Shown: positions 39,419-48,463 of the stretch, piece by piece
Numbering within the stretch: the stretch's first letter is position 1
How the letters are laid out: the number at the start of each line of letters is the position of its first letter
NCBI RefSeq assembly: GCF_014764445.1
Contig: NZ_CP061721.1
Location: 310,001 to 374,000 of the forward strand
DNA from: Pseudarthrobacter sp. BIM B-2242
GTDB taxonomy: Bacteria > Actinomycetota > Actinomycetes > Actinomycetales > Micrococcaceae
Direction of reading: 5' to 3'
Length of the DNA stretch: 64,000 bases
Made by a program: the position numbers and the translations under genes
The notes under the pieces: model-generated
What the model saw: the letters and a program-made list of their open reading frames with translations, nothing else
Told to the model about the DNA's origin: nothing
The model's database searches: none

Positions 39419-41896
39419 CTACCCCTCCGGAACAACTTCGTCCACCACTTCGTCGGCTGTTTTGTCCAGCCGCCAGCCCCGCCACACGGGATGCCTGAGC
39501 TTCCCTGCACCGGTCCACTGCCCGAAGGTCACCTCACCCACCAGCCGCGGCCTGACCCAGTGGGCGTCCGAGGCATCCTCGCGGGGCACGTCGTCGAACG
39601 GCGAGGTCTTGCGGGCCAGATCGTCCACTTTCTGCCGGAGTTCCTCCAGCTCCCGCGCGCTGAATCCGCTGCCCACCCGCCCCACATACCGGAGCTTGGG
39701 GCCGTCGGGGATGCCCACCAGCAGCGAACCCACCGAGCTTTGCCGACCGCCCTTGCCCGGCCGCCAGCCGCCCACCACCACCTCCTGGGTCTGCTCCAGC
39801 TTGATCTTGATCCAGGTCCGCGTGCGCTGCCCGCTGACGTAGCGGCTGTCCGTCCGTTTGGCCATCACGCCCTCAAGCCCCAGTTCCTGCGCGCTCTCCA
39901 GGATGTGCTCGACCTTCTCGTCCAGGACGGGGGACAGCTCCACCGGGCACTCCGACGGCCGGTGGAACTCCTCCAGACGCTGCCGCCGCTTTGCAAAAGG
40001 CAGCCGCCGAAGGTCCTCGCCGCCGTCGGCCAGCAGGTCAAAAAGCATAAGCCGCACCGGGATGGCAGCGCGGGCCTTCGCGACGTCGCCGGGCCGGGAC
40101 AGCTTCATGCGTCCCTGGAGCACGCCGAAATCGGGCCTCCCGGTAGGCCCGACGGCGAAAATCTCACCGTCCGCCACGAACGATCCGTCCGGCCAGCAGG
40201 CGCGGTCCGTCAGCTCCGGGTACGTCGCGGTGACGTCGTTGCCGTTCCGGCTGATGATGCGGACTTTTTCCTCATCGGCGACGATGAGCGCCCGGACACC
40301 GTCCCACTTGAGCTCAAACTGCCAGTCACTGCCCTTCAGATCGGCCGTGGTGCCTGCGGTCGCCATCATGGGGCTGAAGTCTTCGGCGCGGAGGGGCTGG
40401 GACGGTTCCGCGGCTGTCCCGGCAGTGGTGGGGTCCTCTGCTGGCTCCGCCGCAGTACGCCGGGGATGGCTAGTGTGATGATCCTTGTCCATCAGATGGA
40501 TCAGCCACTGCCCCTCGGCGTCGCCGCCACGGCCGCGGCCGGTATGAATCAGGGCGAACTTTTTGGTCCCGCCCAGGCCGCCGCCCTCGGAACCCGTCAG
40601 CGTTGCGATGACCTCACGGCCGTTGATCCACTTTTCCAGTTCGTAGGTCCCGTGATCCCAGATGGTCACTTCGCCGGCGCCATACTGCCCTTTGGGAATG
40701 GCGCCCTCAAAGGTGGCGTAATCCAGGGGATGGTCCTCGGTCTGGACCGCCAGATGGTTCTTGCCGCCTGATTCCGGGACGCCTTTCGGCAACGCCCACG
40801 AAACGAGCACGCCGTCGTGTTCCAGCCGGAAATCGAAGTGCAGCCGGCTGGCGTGGTGCTCCTGGATCACAAAAGTGTCGCCGTTGCCAGAAGCGCCGGA
40901 GAAGGGTTCGGGCGTCGCATCGGGGTCCCGCATCGACCGGTACCGCGCCAGGCGCTGGTGCGCGCCGCCGTCGTGCGTTACCTCTTCGGTGCACCCGGGG
41001 TTCCCGCCACCGTGCTCTACGGCGGCAAACGGGTCCTTGCCGTCCTGCACCCGCCGCATCACGGCCTTGTAGTCGAGGTGCTTGAGATTGGGGGAGCTGA
41101 TCTCACGCCAGGTCCGTGGCGCGGCCACCATGGGCGTGGGCCTGCCGCGGAGTGAATAGGGCACGATGGTGGTTTTGGCCGCGTTGTTCTGGCTCCAGTC
41201 CACCAGGACCTTCCCTGTGCGCAGGGCCTTCTTCATGTCACTCACGGCGAGGTCGGGGTGGTCTGCCTCCAGGGCGCGCGCCAGCTCGCGGGCGAACGCG
41301 GAGATCTGGTCCGAGGTCTGTGACCCGTCCAGGCCGGCATAGAGGTGGATGCCTTTGCTGCCGCTGGTCACGGGAACCGTTTCCAGCCCAACGTCCTGCA
41401 GGATGGTGCGGGCCAGGAGCGCCACTTCCACGCACTCAGCCAGGCCTGCGCCCTCGCCGGGGTCCAGATCCAGCACCAGACGATCCGGATTCAGCTGGTT
41501 GCCGTGCGAATCCACCTGCCACTGGGGCACATGGATTTCCAGCGAGTTGATCTGTCCGAACCACGCCAGCGTGGCGGGATCGTTAACCAGCGGATAGAAG
41601 ATGGTCCGGTCCTTGTGCGTGATGGCGGCACGCGGGAGCCAGCCAGGTGCCGAGTCCTCGAGGTTCTTTTGGAAAAACACCTCGCCGGGCTGCTCCTCCG
41701 TGCCGACGCCGTTGACCCAGCGCTTCCGCGTCGCGGGCCTGTTCTTTGCCGCCGGAATGAGGACATGGGCCACGGCGGCGTAGTAGGCCAGGACGTCCGC
41801 CTTGGTGGTGCCGGTGGCCGGATAGATGATTTTGTCCAGGTTGGTCAGGGTCAGTTCCCGCCCGGCAACCCGGACACGCTCCTTAGCACCGGGCAA
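39419..41896 (-). CDS. ligD: Three-domain ATP-dependent DNA ligase LigD (polymerase-phosphoesterase-ligase)
   Basis: This 825-residue enzyme acts with Ku in bacterial non-homologous end joining. Domain order is primase-polymerase (about 1-290, metal ligands D143 and D145 in LDLDPGEG), 3'-phosphoesterase (about 335-480, HHASRLHFDFRLEHDG with H348, R351 and H353) and ATP-dependent ligase (about 505-825). The ligase motif I lysine is K530 in ELKWDGVR, and MAKRTDSRY and TWIKIKLEQ mark later motifs. This is the mycobacterial/Arthrobacter order, unlike the Pseudomonas order. The start is TTG 41896. It is divergent from ku with a 40-bp gap, so both may share a promoter region. Confidence 0.95.
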   Translation of the reverse strand: MPGAKERVRVAGRELTLTNLDKIIYPATGTTKADVLAYYAAVAHVLIPAAKNRPATRKRWVNGVGTEEQPGEVFFQKNLEDSAPGWLPRAAITHKDRTIFYPLVNDPATLAWFGQINSLEIHVPQWQVDSHGNQLNPDRLVLDLDPGEGAGLAECVEVALLARTILQDVGLETVPVTSGSKGIHLYAGLDGSQTSDQISAFARELARALEADHPDLAVSDMKKALRTGKVLVDWSQNNAAKTTIVPYSLRGRPTPMVAAPRTWREISSPNLKHLDYKAVMRRVQDGKDPFAAVEHGGGNPGCTEEVTHDGGAHQRLARYRSMRDPDATPEPFSGASGNGDTFVIQEHHASRLHFDFRLEHDGVLVSWALPKGVPESGGKNHLAVQTEDHPLDYATFEGAIPKGQYGAGEVTIWDHGTYELEKWINGREVIATLTGSEGGGLGGTKKFALIHTGRGRGGDAEGQWLIHLMDKDHHTSHPRRTAAEPAEDPTTAGTAAEPSQPLRAEDFSPMMATAGTTADLKGSDWQFELKWDGVRALIVADEEKVRIISRNGNDVTATYPELTDRACWPDGSFVADGEIFAVGPTGRPDFGVLQGRMKLSRPGDVAKARAAIPVRLMLFDLLADGGEDLRRLPFAKRRQRLEEFHRPSECPVELSPVLDEKVEHILESAQELGLEGVMAKRTDSRYVSGQRTRTWIKIKLEQTQEVVVGGWRPGKGGRQSSVGSLLVGIPDGPKLRYVGRVGSGFSARELEELRQKVDDLARKTSPFDDVPREDASDAHWVRPRLVGEVTFGQWTGAGKLRHPVWRGWRLDKTADEVVDEVVPEG

Positions 41897-41936
41897 AGGT
41901 CTTCACCTCCGGCCTGCGGTGATGTTCACTTGAGGG

Positions 41937-43031
41937 ATGAGAGCCATCTGGAAAGGTGCCATCGCGTTCGGCCTGGTCAACGTGCCCGTGAAGGTCTACA
42001 GCGCCACCGAGGATCATGACATCAGTCTCCACCAGGTCCACAACGCCGACGGCGGCCGGATCCGCTACCAGCGCCGGTGCGAGGTCTGCAGCCAGGTGAT
42101 CGACTACTCGGACATTGAGAAGGCCTACGAGGACGGCGGCCGAACCGTGGTGCTGTCCAAAGAGGAGCTCAAGTCCATCCCTGCGGAGAGCAGCCACGAG
42201 ATCGAGGTGGTCCAGTTCGTGCCGTCCGAGCAGCTGGAACCCATGATGTTCGAGAAGAGCTACTACCTGGAGCCGGATTCGAAGTCGCCCAAGGCCTACG
42301 TCCTGCTGCGCCGGGCGCTGGAGGACACCGACCGCGTGGCCATCGTCCAGTTCGCGCTGCGGGAGAAGACCCGGCTGGGGGCGCTGCGCATCAAGGACGA
42401 CGTGCTGGTGCTGCAGTCCCTGCTGTGGCCGGACGAAGTCCGCGAGGCCAGCTTCCCCGCCCTGGAGGAGTCCGTCCGGATCTCCGCCCAGGAACGCGAA
42501 ATGTCTGCCGCCCTGGTGGAGTCCATGGCCGCCGACTTTGAACCCGAGCACTTTACCGACGACTATCAGGTCCAGCTCCGGAAGCTTATCGAAGCCAAGC
42601 TGGAGAAGGGCGATTCGCTGGACACCGAGGAAACGTTCGGCGCGGAGGCTGGCGAAGGCGGCAAGGGCGAGGTCATCGACCTCATGGAGGCCCTGAAGCG
42701 CAGCCTGGACAGGAAGCGTGGTGGCGGTGCTGCGGCGGCTTCCGGGGATGACGCGTCCGACAGCGACGAGGCGGACGCGGAGGAAGAGGCTAAGGCGCCC
42801 GCGAAAGCCGGCTCCAGGCCGGCAACCAAGTCCGCCGCAACCAAGTCCACTGCCAGCAGATCGACGGCCACAAAGTCCACCGCAACCAAGAGCGCGGCCG
42901 GAACCAAAACGGCGGCGAAGTCCACCGCCAGTAAATCCACTGCCGGCAAGCCCGCCGCAAAGTCGGAGTCCGCTGCTGCCAAGTCCACGGCGGCGAAGTC
43001 GTCCACCGCCAGGGCGCGCAAGGGCGCCTGA
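41937..43031 (+). CDS. ku: Ku protein (NHEJ DNA end-binding)
   Basis: This 364-residue protein starts MRAIWKGAIAFGLVNVPVKV, the usual opening of bacterial Ku. The core barrel runs to about residue 255 (RYQRRCEVCSQ, SYYLEPD..KAYVLLRRAL, LWPDEVREA). From about residue 280 the protein has a Lys/Ala/Ser/Thr-rich tail built on TKST and AAKS repeats, like histone H1. Such tails in actinobacterial Ku aid DNA binding and threading. It forms a ring on DNA ends and recruits LigD, encoded divergently beside it. Confidence 0.94.
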   Translation: MRAIWKGAIAFGLVNVPVKVYSATEDHDISLHQVHNADGGRIRYQRRCEVCSQVIDYSDIEKAYEDGGRTVVLSKEELKSIPAESSHEIEVVQFVPSEQLEPMMFEKSYYLEPDSKSPKAYVLLRRALEDTDRVAIVQFALREKTRLGALRIKDDVLVLQSLLWPDEVREASFPALEESVRISAQEREMSAALVESMAADFEPEHFTDDYQVQLRKLIEAKLEKGDSLDTEETFGAEAGEGGKGEVIDLMEALKRSLDRKRGGGAAAASGDDASDSDEADAEEEAKAPAKAGSRPATKSAATKSTASRSTATKSTATKSAAGTKTAAKSTASKSTAGKPAAKSESAAAKSTAAKSSTARARKGA

Positions 43032-43127
43032 CGTCCGGCGACGTCCCGGAGTACGCAAGCGCCCTGCAGTACGGGGGCGCCCTCCTGTATTGACGGGGCT
43101 GGCCGCAGTATGGGTGATGGCCGCCGC

Positions 43128-43394
43128 CTAGGTGTTTCGCAGCGCGGAGATGAGCTCGCTCTTCTTCTTGGCTGAGTACCCGGTGAGGCCTATTTCCTTG
43201 GCTTTGGCCTTGAGCTGCGGGACTGTCCAGTCCTCGTAGTCGCCGGCTTTCCCGCCTTTGCGGCCCACTGCCGAGCGGCCCTTCGCGGCTGCCGCGTTGG
43301 AGATGCGTGCCGCCTTCTGCTTGGACGCGCCGTCCTCGCGCAGTTCCTCGTAGAGCTCAGGATCCTTCAGGCTGGGGTTCTTTTTGCCTGGCAT
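43128..43394 (-). CDS. Rho N-terminal/SAP-like small DNA-binding protein (DUF7218 type)
   Basis: This 88-residue basic protein has an N-terminal segment [31 protein letters not shown] followed by a C-terminal helical module [31 protein letters not shown]. The latter fits the Rho-N/SAP-like nucleic acid-binding fold. AGGAGG precedes the ATG. It is convergent with ku and close to the NHEJ genes, but a functional link is only a guess. Confidence 0.75.
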   Translation of the reverse strand: MPGKKNPSLKDPELYEELREDGASKQKAARISNAAAAKGRSAVGRKGGKAGDYEDWTVPQLKAKAKEIGLTGYSAKKKSELISALRNT

Positions 43395-43605
43395 GTCATC
43401 CTCCTTAAACGAGCCCTGTCCCGGGGCAACGGGTGCAGTTGCGCCCTCGCCTCCACGCTAATTCGGGGCCTGTGGAAAAACAAGGAAACACTAAGTCTGC
43501 TTGCTTTGGGAAGGTGCTGCGGCCACAATGGGTCCCATCACAGCCCTGCTACAACAGCGTGCTGTCACTCACAACCTGTCAATGGAGATGGAGAGGGGCG
43601 CCGAG

Positions 43606-44454
43606 ATGAACGACAAAACGGCCGTGGATGAGGCGGACAGGGCGCTGAAGCAGAAACACCGGGCCATGTGGGCCTCCGGGGACTACCCGGCCCTGGCCAG
43701 TGAGATGCTCCTGGATCTGGGAGCAATCCTGGTGGATGCGTGCGGAGTCAAAGCGAAACAGCGTGTTTTGGACGTGGCGTCCGGGGCGGGCAACGCGGCC
43801 ATCCCCGCTGCCATGATGGGTGCCCGGGTGATTGCCAGCGATCTGACTCCGGAGATGTTCGACGCCGGGCGGCACCAGGCAGCCGACCGCGGCGTTGAGC
43901 TTGAATGGGCGGAAGCCGACGCCGAGGCTCTTCCGTTCGCGGACGCCGAATTCGACGTCGTGACGTCCTGCCTGGGCGTCATGTTCGCACCGCACCATCA
44001 GGCCGGCGCTGACGAAATCGTGCGCGTGTGCAAACCAGGTGGCACCATCGGGCTGCTCAGCTGGACGCCCGAAGGGTTCGTCGGGAAGATGTTCGCAGCC
44101 ATGAAGCCCTTCGCGCCGCCGCCTCCGCCAGGCGCGCAGCCGCCCCCGTTGTGGGGCAGCGAAGGCCATGTGCGGGAGCTCTTTGGCGACCGGATCACGG
44201 ACATCCGCACTGAAAAGCGGACCCTCGTCATCCATAGTTTCCACCAGCCCGCAGATTTCCTGCGGTACTTCAAATCCCACTACGGCCCCACGATCTCCGT
44301 CTACAAATTCATTGGGGACGACGAGGAGAAGGTCAAAGCGCTGGACTCGGCCCTGACTGAGCTGGCCGACACCTTCGGGGACGCGCACGGCGATGCCGCC
44401 TGGCAGATGGAATGGGAATACCTGCTCTTCATCGCCAAAAAGGCCAAGGAATGA
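43606..44454 (+). CDS. Class I SAM-dependent methyltransferase (UbiE/COQ5-like)
   Basis: This 282-residue protein has SAM motif I VLDVASGAGNAAIPAA, the acidic residue at VIASDLTPEM, and EADAEALPFADAEFDVV with VCKPGGTIGLLSW for motifs II and III. This is the UbiE-type order. A proline-rich loop (FAPPPPPGAQPPP) sits in the substrate cap. ATG 43606 follows GAGAGGGG; 35 upstream in-frame codons are rejected. It overlaps the SRPBCC gene by 4 bp, so the two are co-translated. The substrate is unknown. Confidence 0.8.
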   Translation: MNDKTAVDEADRALKQKHRAMWASGDYPALASEMLLDLGAILVDACGVKAKQRVLDVASGAGNAAIPAAMMGARVIASDLTPEMFDAGRHQAADRGVELEWAEADAEALPFADAEFDVVTSCLGVMFAPHHQAGADEIVRVCKPGGTIGLLSWTPEGFVGKMFAAMKPFAPPPPPGAQPPPLWGSEGHVRELFGDRITDIRTEKRTLVIHSFHQPADFLRYFKSHYGPTISVYKFIGDDEEKVKALDSALTELADTFGDAHGDAAWQMEWEYLLFIAKKAKE

Positions 44455-44885
44455 AGGGCAACTTTGTCGCAACCTCCACCGTCACCATCAACACGCCGGC
44501 CAGCCGTGTGTGGGAGGTCATCACCGATCCGGACGCCGTCAAGGAGTTCATGTTTGGCGCAGATCTGAATACGGACTGGACTGTGGGCGGGCCCATTCTC
44601 TGGCGTGGCGAGTGGGAGGGCAAACCCTACGAGGACAAGGGCGAAATCCTCGAGGTGGAACCGGGCAAAAAACTGGTCCACACGCATTTCAGCCCGCTCG
44701 GCGGCGAAGAGGACAAGCCGGAAAACTATCACACCCTGACGTGGACCCTTGAGGACCAGGAGGGCGGCGCCACACGGCTCACGCTCTCGCAGGACAACAA
44801 CGCCACCGAAGAGGCCGCCGAGCACTCCAAGGGAATGTGGGACATGCTCGTGGCGGACGTCAAGAAGATCGCCGAACTCCCCTGA
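44451..44885 (+). CDS. SRPBCC/AHSA1 domain protein
   Basis: This 144-residue START-like protein has the pattern STVTINTPASRVWEVITDPDAVKEFMFG, then WTVGGPILWRGEWEGKPYEDKGEI and a long last helix EEAAEHSKGMWDMLVADVKKI. Such proteins bind small hydrophobic ligands and often act with regulators or enzymes. Coupling to the methyltransferase gene suggests a shared substrate, although none is known. Two strong hairpins follow the gene. Confidence 0.82.
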   Translation: MKGNFVATSTVTINTPASRVWEVITDPDAVKEFMFGADLNTDWTVGGPILWRGEWEGKPYEDKGEILEVEPGKKLVHTHFSPLGGEEDKPENYHTLTWTLEDQEGGATRLTLSQDNNATEEAAEHSKGMWDMLVADVKKIAELP

Positions 44886-44886
44886 C

Positions 44887-44952
44887 CCCAACTAGGTAGC
44901 GCTATCTGTCGTTTTGAGCGTCCAAAACGACAGATAGCGCTACTTAGTTGGG
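44887..44952. repeat. Near-perfect 29-bp inverted repeat (palindromic extragenic element)
   Basis: Arms 44887-44915 and 44924-44952 match at 28 of 29 positions around the 8-nt loop GAGCGTCC. The core is AGCGCTATCTGTCGTTTT. It starts 2 bp after the SRPBCC stop and ends before the convergent HPr gene. The length and symmetry go beyond a usual terminator and suggest a dispersed palindromic element doubling as one. Confidence 0.8.
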
Positions 44953-44972
44953 CGGGGGGACGCTTAAAGCCG

Positions 44973-45024
44973 GCGGCCGCCGTCGTAGTCTCCCCACGCA
45001 GGAGAGACGTACGACGGCGGCCGC
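44973..45024. terminator. Second hairpin before the convergent HPr gene
   Basis: GCGGCCGCCGTCGTA (44973-44987) pairs perfectly with TACGACGGCGGCCGC (45010-45024). Inner TCTCC/GGAGA pairing lengthens the stem. It lies 30 bp beyond the HPr stop. Confidence 0.65.
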
Positions 45025-45053
45025 TGGCACGCGCTGTTTGGAACCAGGTGGCG

Positions 45054-45332
45054 CTACTCGGCGTCGTGATCCGTTTCCAGGATCTGGACCAGACGCTCCA
45101 GGGCGTCATCCGCGCCGGTTCCTTCGGCGCGGAGCACCACAACGTCGCCGTGGGACGCACCCAGGCTCATGAGGGACAGGATGCTGGCGGCGTCCATGGC
45201 CTCGTCCACGGGCTCACCTTCGCGGGCGATGGTGATGTCCAGGTCGAACTCGCCGGCGGCTTCGGCAAAGATGGCGGCGGGGCGGGCGTGCAGGCCGACG
45301 CGGCTGGCGACGGTTGCGGTGCGTTCTGACAT
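45054..45332 (-). CDS. ptsH: Phosphocarrier protein HPr
   Basis: This 92-residue PTS phosphocarrier has the active-site histidine H15 in GLHARPAA. The region equivalent to the regulatory Ser is AASILSLMSLG (S50), but the residue context differs from the Firmicute HPr-kinase site, and no HPr kinase is expected in this group. HPr passes phosphate from EI to the EIIA domain of the fructose permease, encoded 69 bp upstream on the same strand. It is likely the last gene of the fructose operon. Confidence 0.93.
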   Translation of the reverse strand: MSERTATVASRVGLHARPAAIFAEAAGEFDLDITIAREGEPVDEAMDAASILSLMSLGASHGDVVVLRAEGTGADDALERLVQILETDHDAE

Positions 45333-45401
45333 TGTTGCTCCTTTGTGTCTTCGGCGCCTGTTGGTTCAGCGCCGTAAATCGTTTGGCGGGTGAAAGCTGG
45401 G

Positions 45402-47486
45402 TCAGACCGTTACGGGAACGGTTTCCACCGTAGCAGCGGGCTTGGCTGCAACCCAGCGTTTGAGGGCGACAACCGCGAGGGCGCTCACGATGGTTCCGGC
45501 GAGGATGGCGACGACGAACATTGCCAGGTTGCCGATGGCGAAGAAAACGAAGATGCCGCCGTGCGGAGCCTGGGAGGTGACGCCCGTGGCCATGCACAAT
45601 GCGCCTGTCAGCGCGCCTCCCACCATGCTGGCAGGGATGACACGCAGCGGGTCGGCAGCGGCGAACGGGATGGCGCCTTCGGAGATGAAGGATGCCCCGA
45701 GGAGCCACGCGGCCTTGCCGTTCTCACGTTCGGCCAGGCTGAAGAGCTTCTTGTCCAGGACGGTGGCCAGTGCCATCGCTAGCGGAGGCACCATGCCGGC
45801 AGCCATCACGGTTCCCATGATCTGCCACGGGGCCTGGTTTTCGATGCTGCCTGCGCTGAGGCCGGCAACCGCGAAGGCGTACGCAACCTTGTTGACCGGA
45901 CCGCCGAGGTCAAAGCACATCATGAGGCCGAGGATGATTCCAAGAACCACTGCGGAGACGCCGGTCATGCCCGTGAGCCAGGCGTTCAGGCCGTTGGTGA
46001 TGCCTGCGATGGGGCCGCCGAGGACCAGGAACATCAGGCCGGAGGCAAAGATGGAGGCCAGCAGCGGGATAATCACGACGGGCATCAGGCCGCGGAGCCA
46101 GCGCGGCACCTGCCAGGTGCCGATCAGGTGAGCCATGTAGCCGGCGAGCAGGCCGCCGACGATGCCGCCGAGGAAGCCTGCGCCCATAAATCCGGACACG
46201 GCACCGGCCACGAAGCCCGGCGCGATACCGGGCCGGTCGGCGATGGCGTAAGCGATGTAGCCGGCAAGTGCAGGCACCAGGAAGCCCATGGACAGGGCGC
46301 CGATCTTGAACAGTACCGCGCCAAGGTAGATGGCGAGTCCGCCCTCGGGCAGGTTGCCGAAGTTGTTATCTACCACCACCTTGTCTGCAACTTCGGTGAT
46401 GTCATAGCCGCCCAGCAGGAAGCCCAGCGCGATCAGCAGACCGCCGCCGGCAACAAACGGAATCATGTAGCTGACACCGGTCAGCAGTGCGCGCTTGAGC
46501 TTCTGGCCGATGTGCTCGCCCTTTTCTGCTGCAGCCTGCTCCGCCTGCTCTTCCGCACCGAAGTGCGGTACGCGGCGGGCGTTAGGATCAGTGGCTGCGG
46601 CGAGTGCTTCCTGGACCATCTTCGTCGGCTCGTCGATGCCGCGCTTGACGGGGGCATTGATGACGGGTTTGCCGGCGAAGCGCTCCTTGCCGCGGACGTC
46701 CACGTCCACCGCGAAGATCACGGCGTCTGCGGCTGCAATGACGGCGGGGTCCAGCGGCTTGGCGCCGGAGGAGCCCTGGGTTTCCACCTGCAGGTCCACG
46801 CCCATTTCCTGGGCGGCGGCCACCAGCGAGTCGGCGGCCATGTAGGTGTGGGCGATGCCGGTGGGGCAGGCGGTGACCGCCACGAGGCGCTTAGGGCCGG
46901 CGGCGGAGGCACCCGCCGAAGCCGCGCCCGCCGAAGCCACGCCTGCGGAAGCTGCGCCTGCGGAAGCTGCGCCTGCGGACGCCGCACCCGCAGCAACGCC
47001 GTCAGCAGGCACTGCCGCCGCATGGGCAGCTGGCTTGTCCGCCAGCGCGCCGTCCACGAGGGCCACGATTTCCTCACGGCTGGAGGCCGCACGCAGCGCA
47101 GCGGTGAAGTCCTTTTTGATCAGGGACCGGGCCAGCTTGGACAGGAGCTTGAGGTGTTCCTGGTCCGCTCCGTCCGGGGCGGCGATGAAGAAGATGAGGT
47201 CAGCTGAGCCGTCCTTGGCGCCGAAGTCCACCTTGGGGTTGAGCCGCGCCATGGCCAGCGTCGGTTCGATGACGGCGGCTGAACGGCAGTGCGGGATGGC
47301 AATGCCGCCCGGGATGCCGGTGGCGGTCTTCTGCTCGCGGGCGAAGGCGTCGGCGAACAGGCCCTCAACTTCTGATGCGCGGCCGGTGGCAGCTACCTTG
47401 CTGGCCAGGTGCCGGATCACGTCCTCGGGCGAGGTGCCCAGGTTCTGGTCGAGCTCGACCAGTTCGGTGGTGATGAGCTGAGTCAC
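45402..47486 (-). CDS. fruA: PTS fructose transporter EIIABC
   Basis: This 694-residue fused permease imports fructose as fructose-1-phosphate. EIIA carries H66 in GGIAIPHC. EIIB carries C207 in VTACPTGIAHTYMA. EIIC, from about residue 310, has about eight to ten helices, including the FDLGGPVNKVAYAF and FISEGAIPFAAADP segments. An Ala/Gly/Ser linker of 15-bp DNA repeats joins EIIA and EIIB. The GTG start at 47486 follows AAAGGA and lies at the fruK stop; an upstream open frame is rejected because it lies in fruK. Part of a deoR-fruK-fruA-ptsH operon. Confidence 0.94.
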   Translation of the reverse strand: MTQLITTELVELDQNLGTSPEDVIRHLASKVAATGRASEVEGLFADAFAREQKTATGIPGGIAIPHCRSAAVIEPTLAMARLNPKVDFGAKDGSADLIFFIAAPDGADQEHLKLLSKLARSLIKKDFTAALRAASSREEIVALVDGALADKPAAHAAAVPADGVAAGAASAGAASAGAASAGVASAGAASAGASAAGPKRLVAVTACPTGIAHTYMAADSLVAAAQEMGVDLQVETQGSSGAKPLDPAVIAAADAVIFAVDVDVRGKERFAGKPVINAPVKRGIDEPTKMVQEALAAATDPNARRVPHFGAEEQAEQAAAEKGEHIGQKLKRALLTGVSYMIPFVAGGGLLIALGFLLGGYDITEVADKVVVDNNFGNLPEGGLAIYLGAVLFKIGALSMGFLVPALAGYIAYAIADRPGIAPGFVAGAVSGFMGAGFLGGIVGGLLAGYMAHLIGTWQVPRWLRGLMPVVIIPLLASIFASGLMFLVLGGPIAGITNGLNAWLTGMTGVSAVVLGIILGLMMCFDLGGPVNKVAYAFAVAGLSAGSIENQAPWQIMGTVMAAGMVPPLAMALATVLDKKLFSLAERENGKAAWLLGASFISEGAIPFAAADPLRVIPASMVGGALTGALCMATGVTSQAPHGGIFVFFAIGNLAMFVVAILAGTIVSALAVVALKRWVAAKPAATVETVPVTV
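46909..46998. repeat. Six 15-bp tandem repeats encoding the EIIA-EIIB linker
   Basis: Units at 46909, 46924, 46939, 46954, 46969 and 46984 follow the pattern GC(A/G)CC(C/T)GC(C/G)GAAGC(C/T), with divergence in the last. In protein this gives repeated AGAAS/AGVAS. The repeat is in frame, so copy-number change would alter linker length without a frameshift. Confidence 0.85.
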
Positions 47487-47488
47487 TG

Positions 47489-48463
47489 TCAATCCTTTCG
47501 AAGGGCCGTGATAGTTACGGCATCCGGGGTGGTTTGGTGGACTGCCGGGACAGTGGAACCCGGCAGGGAGGCGGCGGCGGCACCGTGTGCCACTGCCTGA
47601 CGAAGGCAATCGGCCGGGGCGGCGCCCTGGCCGTGGGCGAGCAGATAGCCAGCCAGCGATGAATCGCCCGCGCCGACAGTACTGACCGCGGCGACCGGCG
47701 GGTGCGTGGCCAGCCACGCGCCGTCGGCCGTTACCAGGACAGCTCCCTTGGATCCGAGAGTTGCCAGCACCGCACCTACACCGGAACGCACGACGGCGGC
47801 GGCGGCCTTTGCGGCTGCCTCCGGATCCGCTTCCAGTTCTTCTGCGGTGGACGCCGTGGCGAAACCGGCTGCTGCAGCCAGTTCCGCCAGTTCTTCGGCG
47901 TTGGGTTTGAGGAGGTCCGGTGTCCCGGACAGCGCGCCGGCCAGGGGCCCGCCGGAGGAGTCGACGGCGATCAACGGGGTGCCGCCGTCGCCCGCCGCAC
48001 TCCGCAGCCGCTGGATGACGGTAGCGTAAAAATCAGTTGGGAAGCCGGGCGGCAGGGAGCCGGCCAGGACAACCCAGCCGGCGCCACGGGCGCGTTCCAG
48101 GAGGAGGCCGATCAGGGCTTCCTGCTCCTCAACGCTCAGCGTGGGACCAGGCTCATTGATCTTGGTGGTCACCCCGCCCGGTTCGGTGAGGGCCACGTTG
48201 GTGCGGAGCGGCTCGTCGATGGGGAGGGCAGCGAAGGGTACGTCGTCGTGAAGGAGGCCGGCAAGGACGGGATCGCTGTCACCGCCGGGAAGTACTGCGA
48301 TTGTGTCCAGCCCTGAGGCGCAGAGGGCCCGGGACACATTCACGCCCTTGCCGCCGGACTCCTGGCTGACGGAGACGGCACGCTGGACTTCGCCGCGCTG
48401 CAGGGGGCCGGGGAGGGCCACCGTGCGGTCCAGGCTGGGGTTGGCGGTGAAGGTGACGATCAT
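47489..48463 (-). CDS. fruK: 1-phosphofructokinase
   Basis: This 324-residue PfkB-family kinase converts fructose-1-phosphate to fructose-1,6-bisphosphate with ATP. It has the opening TFTANPSLDRTV, GGKGVNVSRAL (about 37-47), VVLAGSLPPG, LLKPNAEELAEL and the catalytic base D267 in STVGAGDSSLAGY. Its ATG overlaps the stop of the deoR gene by 4 bp, and its stop touches the fruA ribosome site, so translation is coupled throughout the operon. Confidence 0.93.
   Translation of the reverse strand: MIVTFTANPSLDRTVALPGPLQRGEVQRAVSVSQESGGKGVNVSRALCASGLDTIAVLPGGDSDPVLAGLLHDDVPFAALPIDEPLRTNVALTEPGGVTTKINEPGPTLSVEEQEALIGLLLERARGAGWVVLAGSLPPGFPTDFYATVIQRLRSAAGDGGTPLIAVDSSGGPLAGALSGTPDLLKPNAEELAELAAAAGFATASTAEELEADPEAAAKAAAAVVRSGVGAVLATLGSKGAVLVTADGAWLATHPPVAAVSTVGAGDSSLAGYLLAHGQGAAPADCLRQAVAHGAAAASLPGSTVPAVHQTTPDAVTITALRKD

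Noticed and set aside
39419..43394. NHEJ genes as part of a defence island
   Set aside because: Ku and LigD are common chromosomal repair genes in this group. No nuclease, toxin or mobile gene accompanies them.
44887..44952. tRNA or small structured RNA gene
   Set aside because: It folds as one long hairpin only. No cloverleaf, anticodon arm or CCA end is present.
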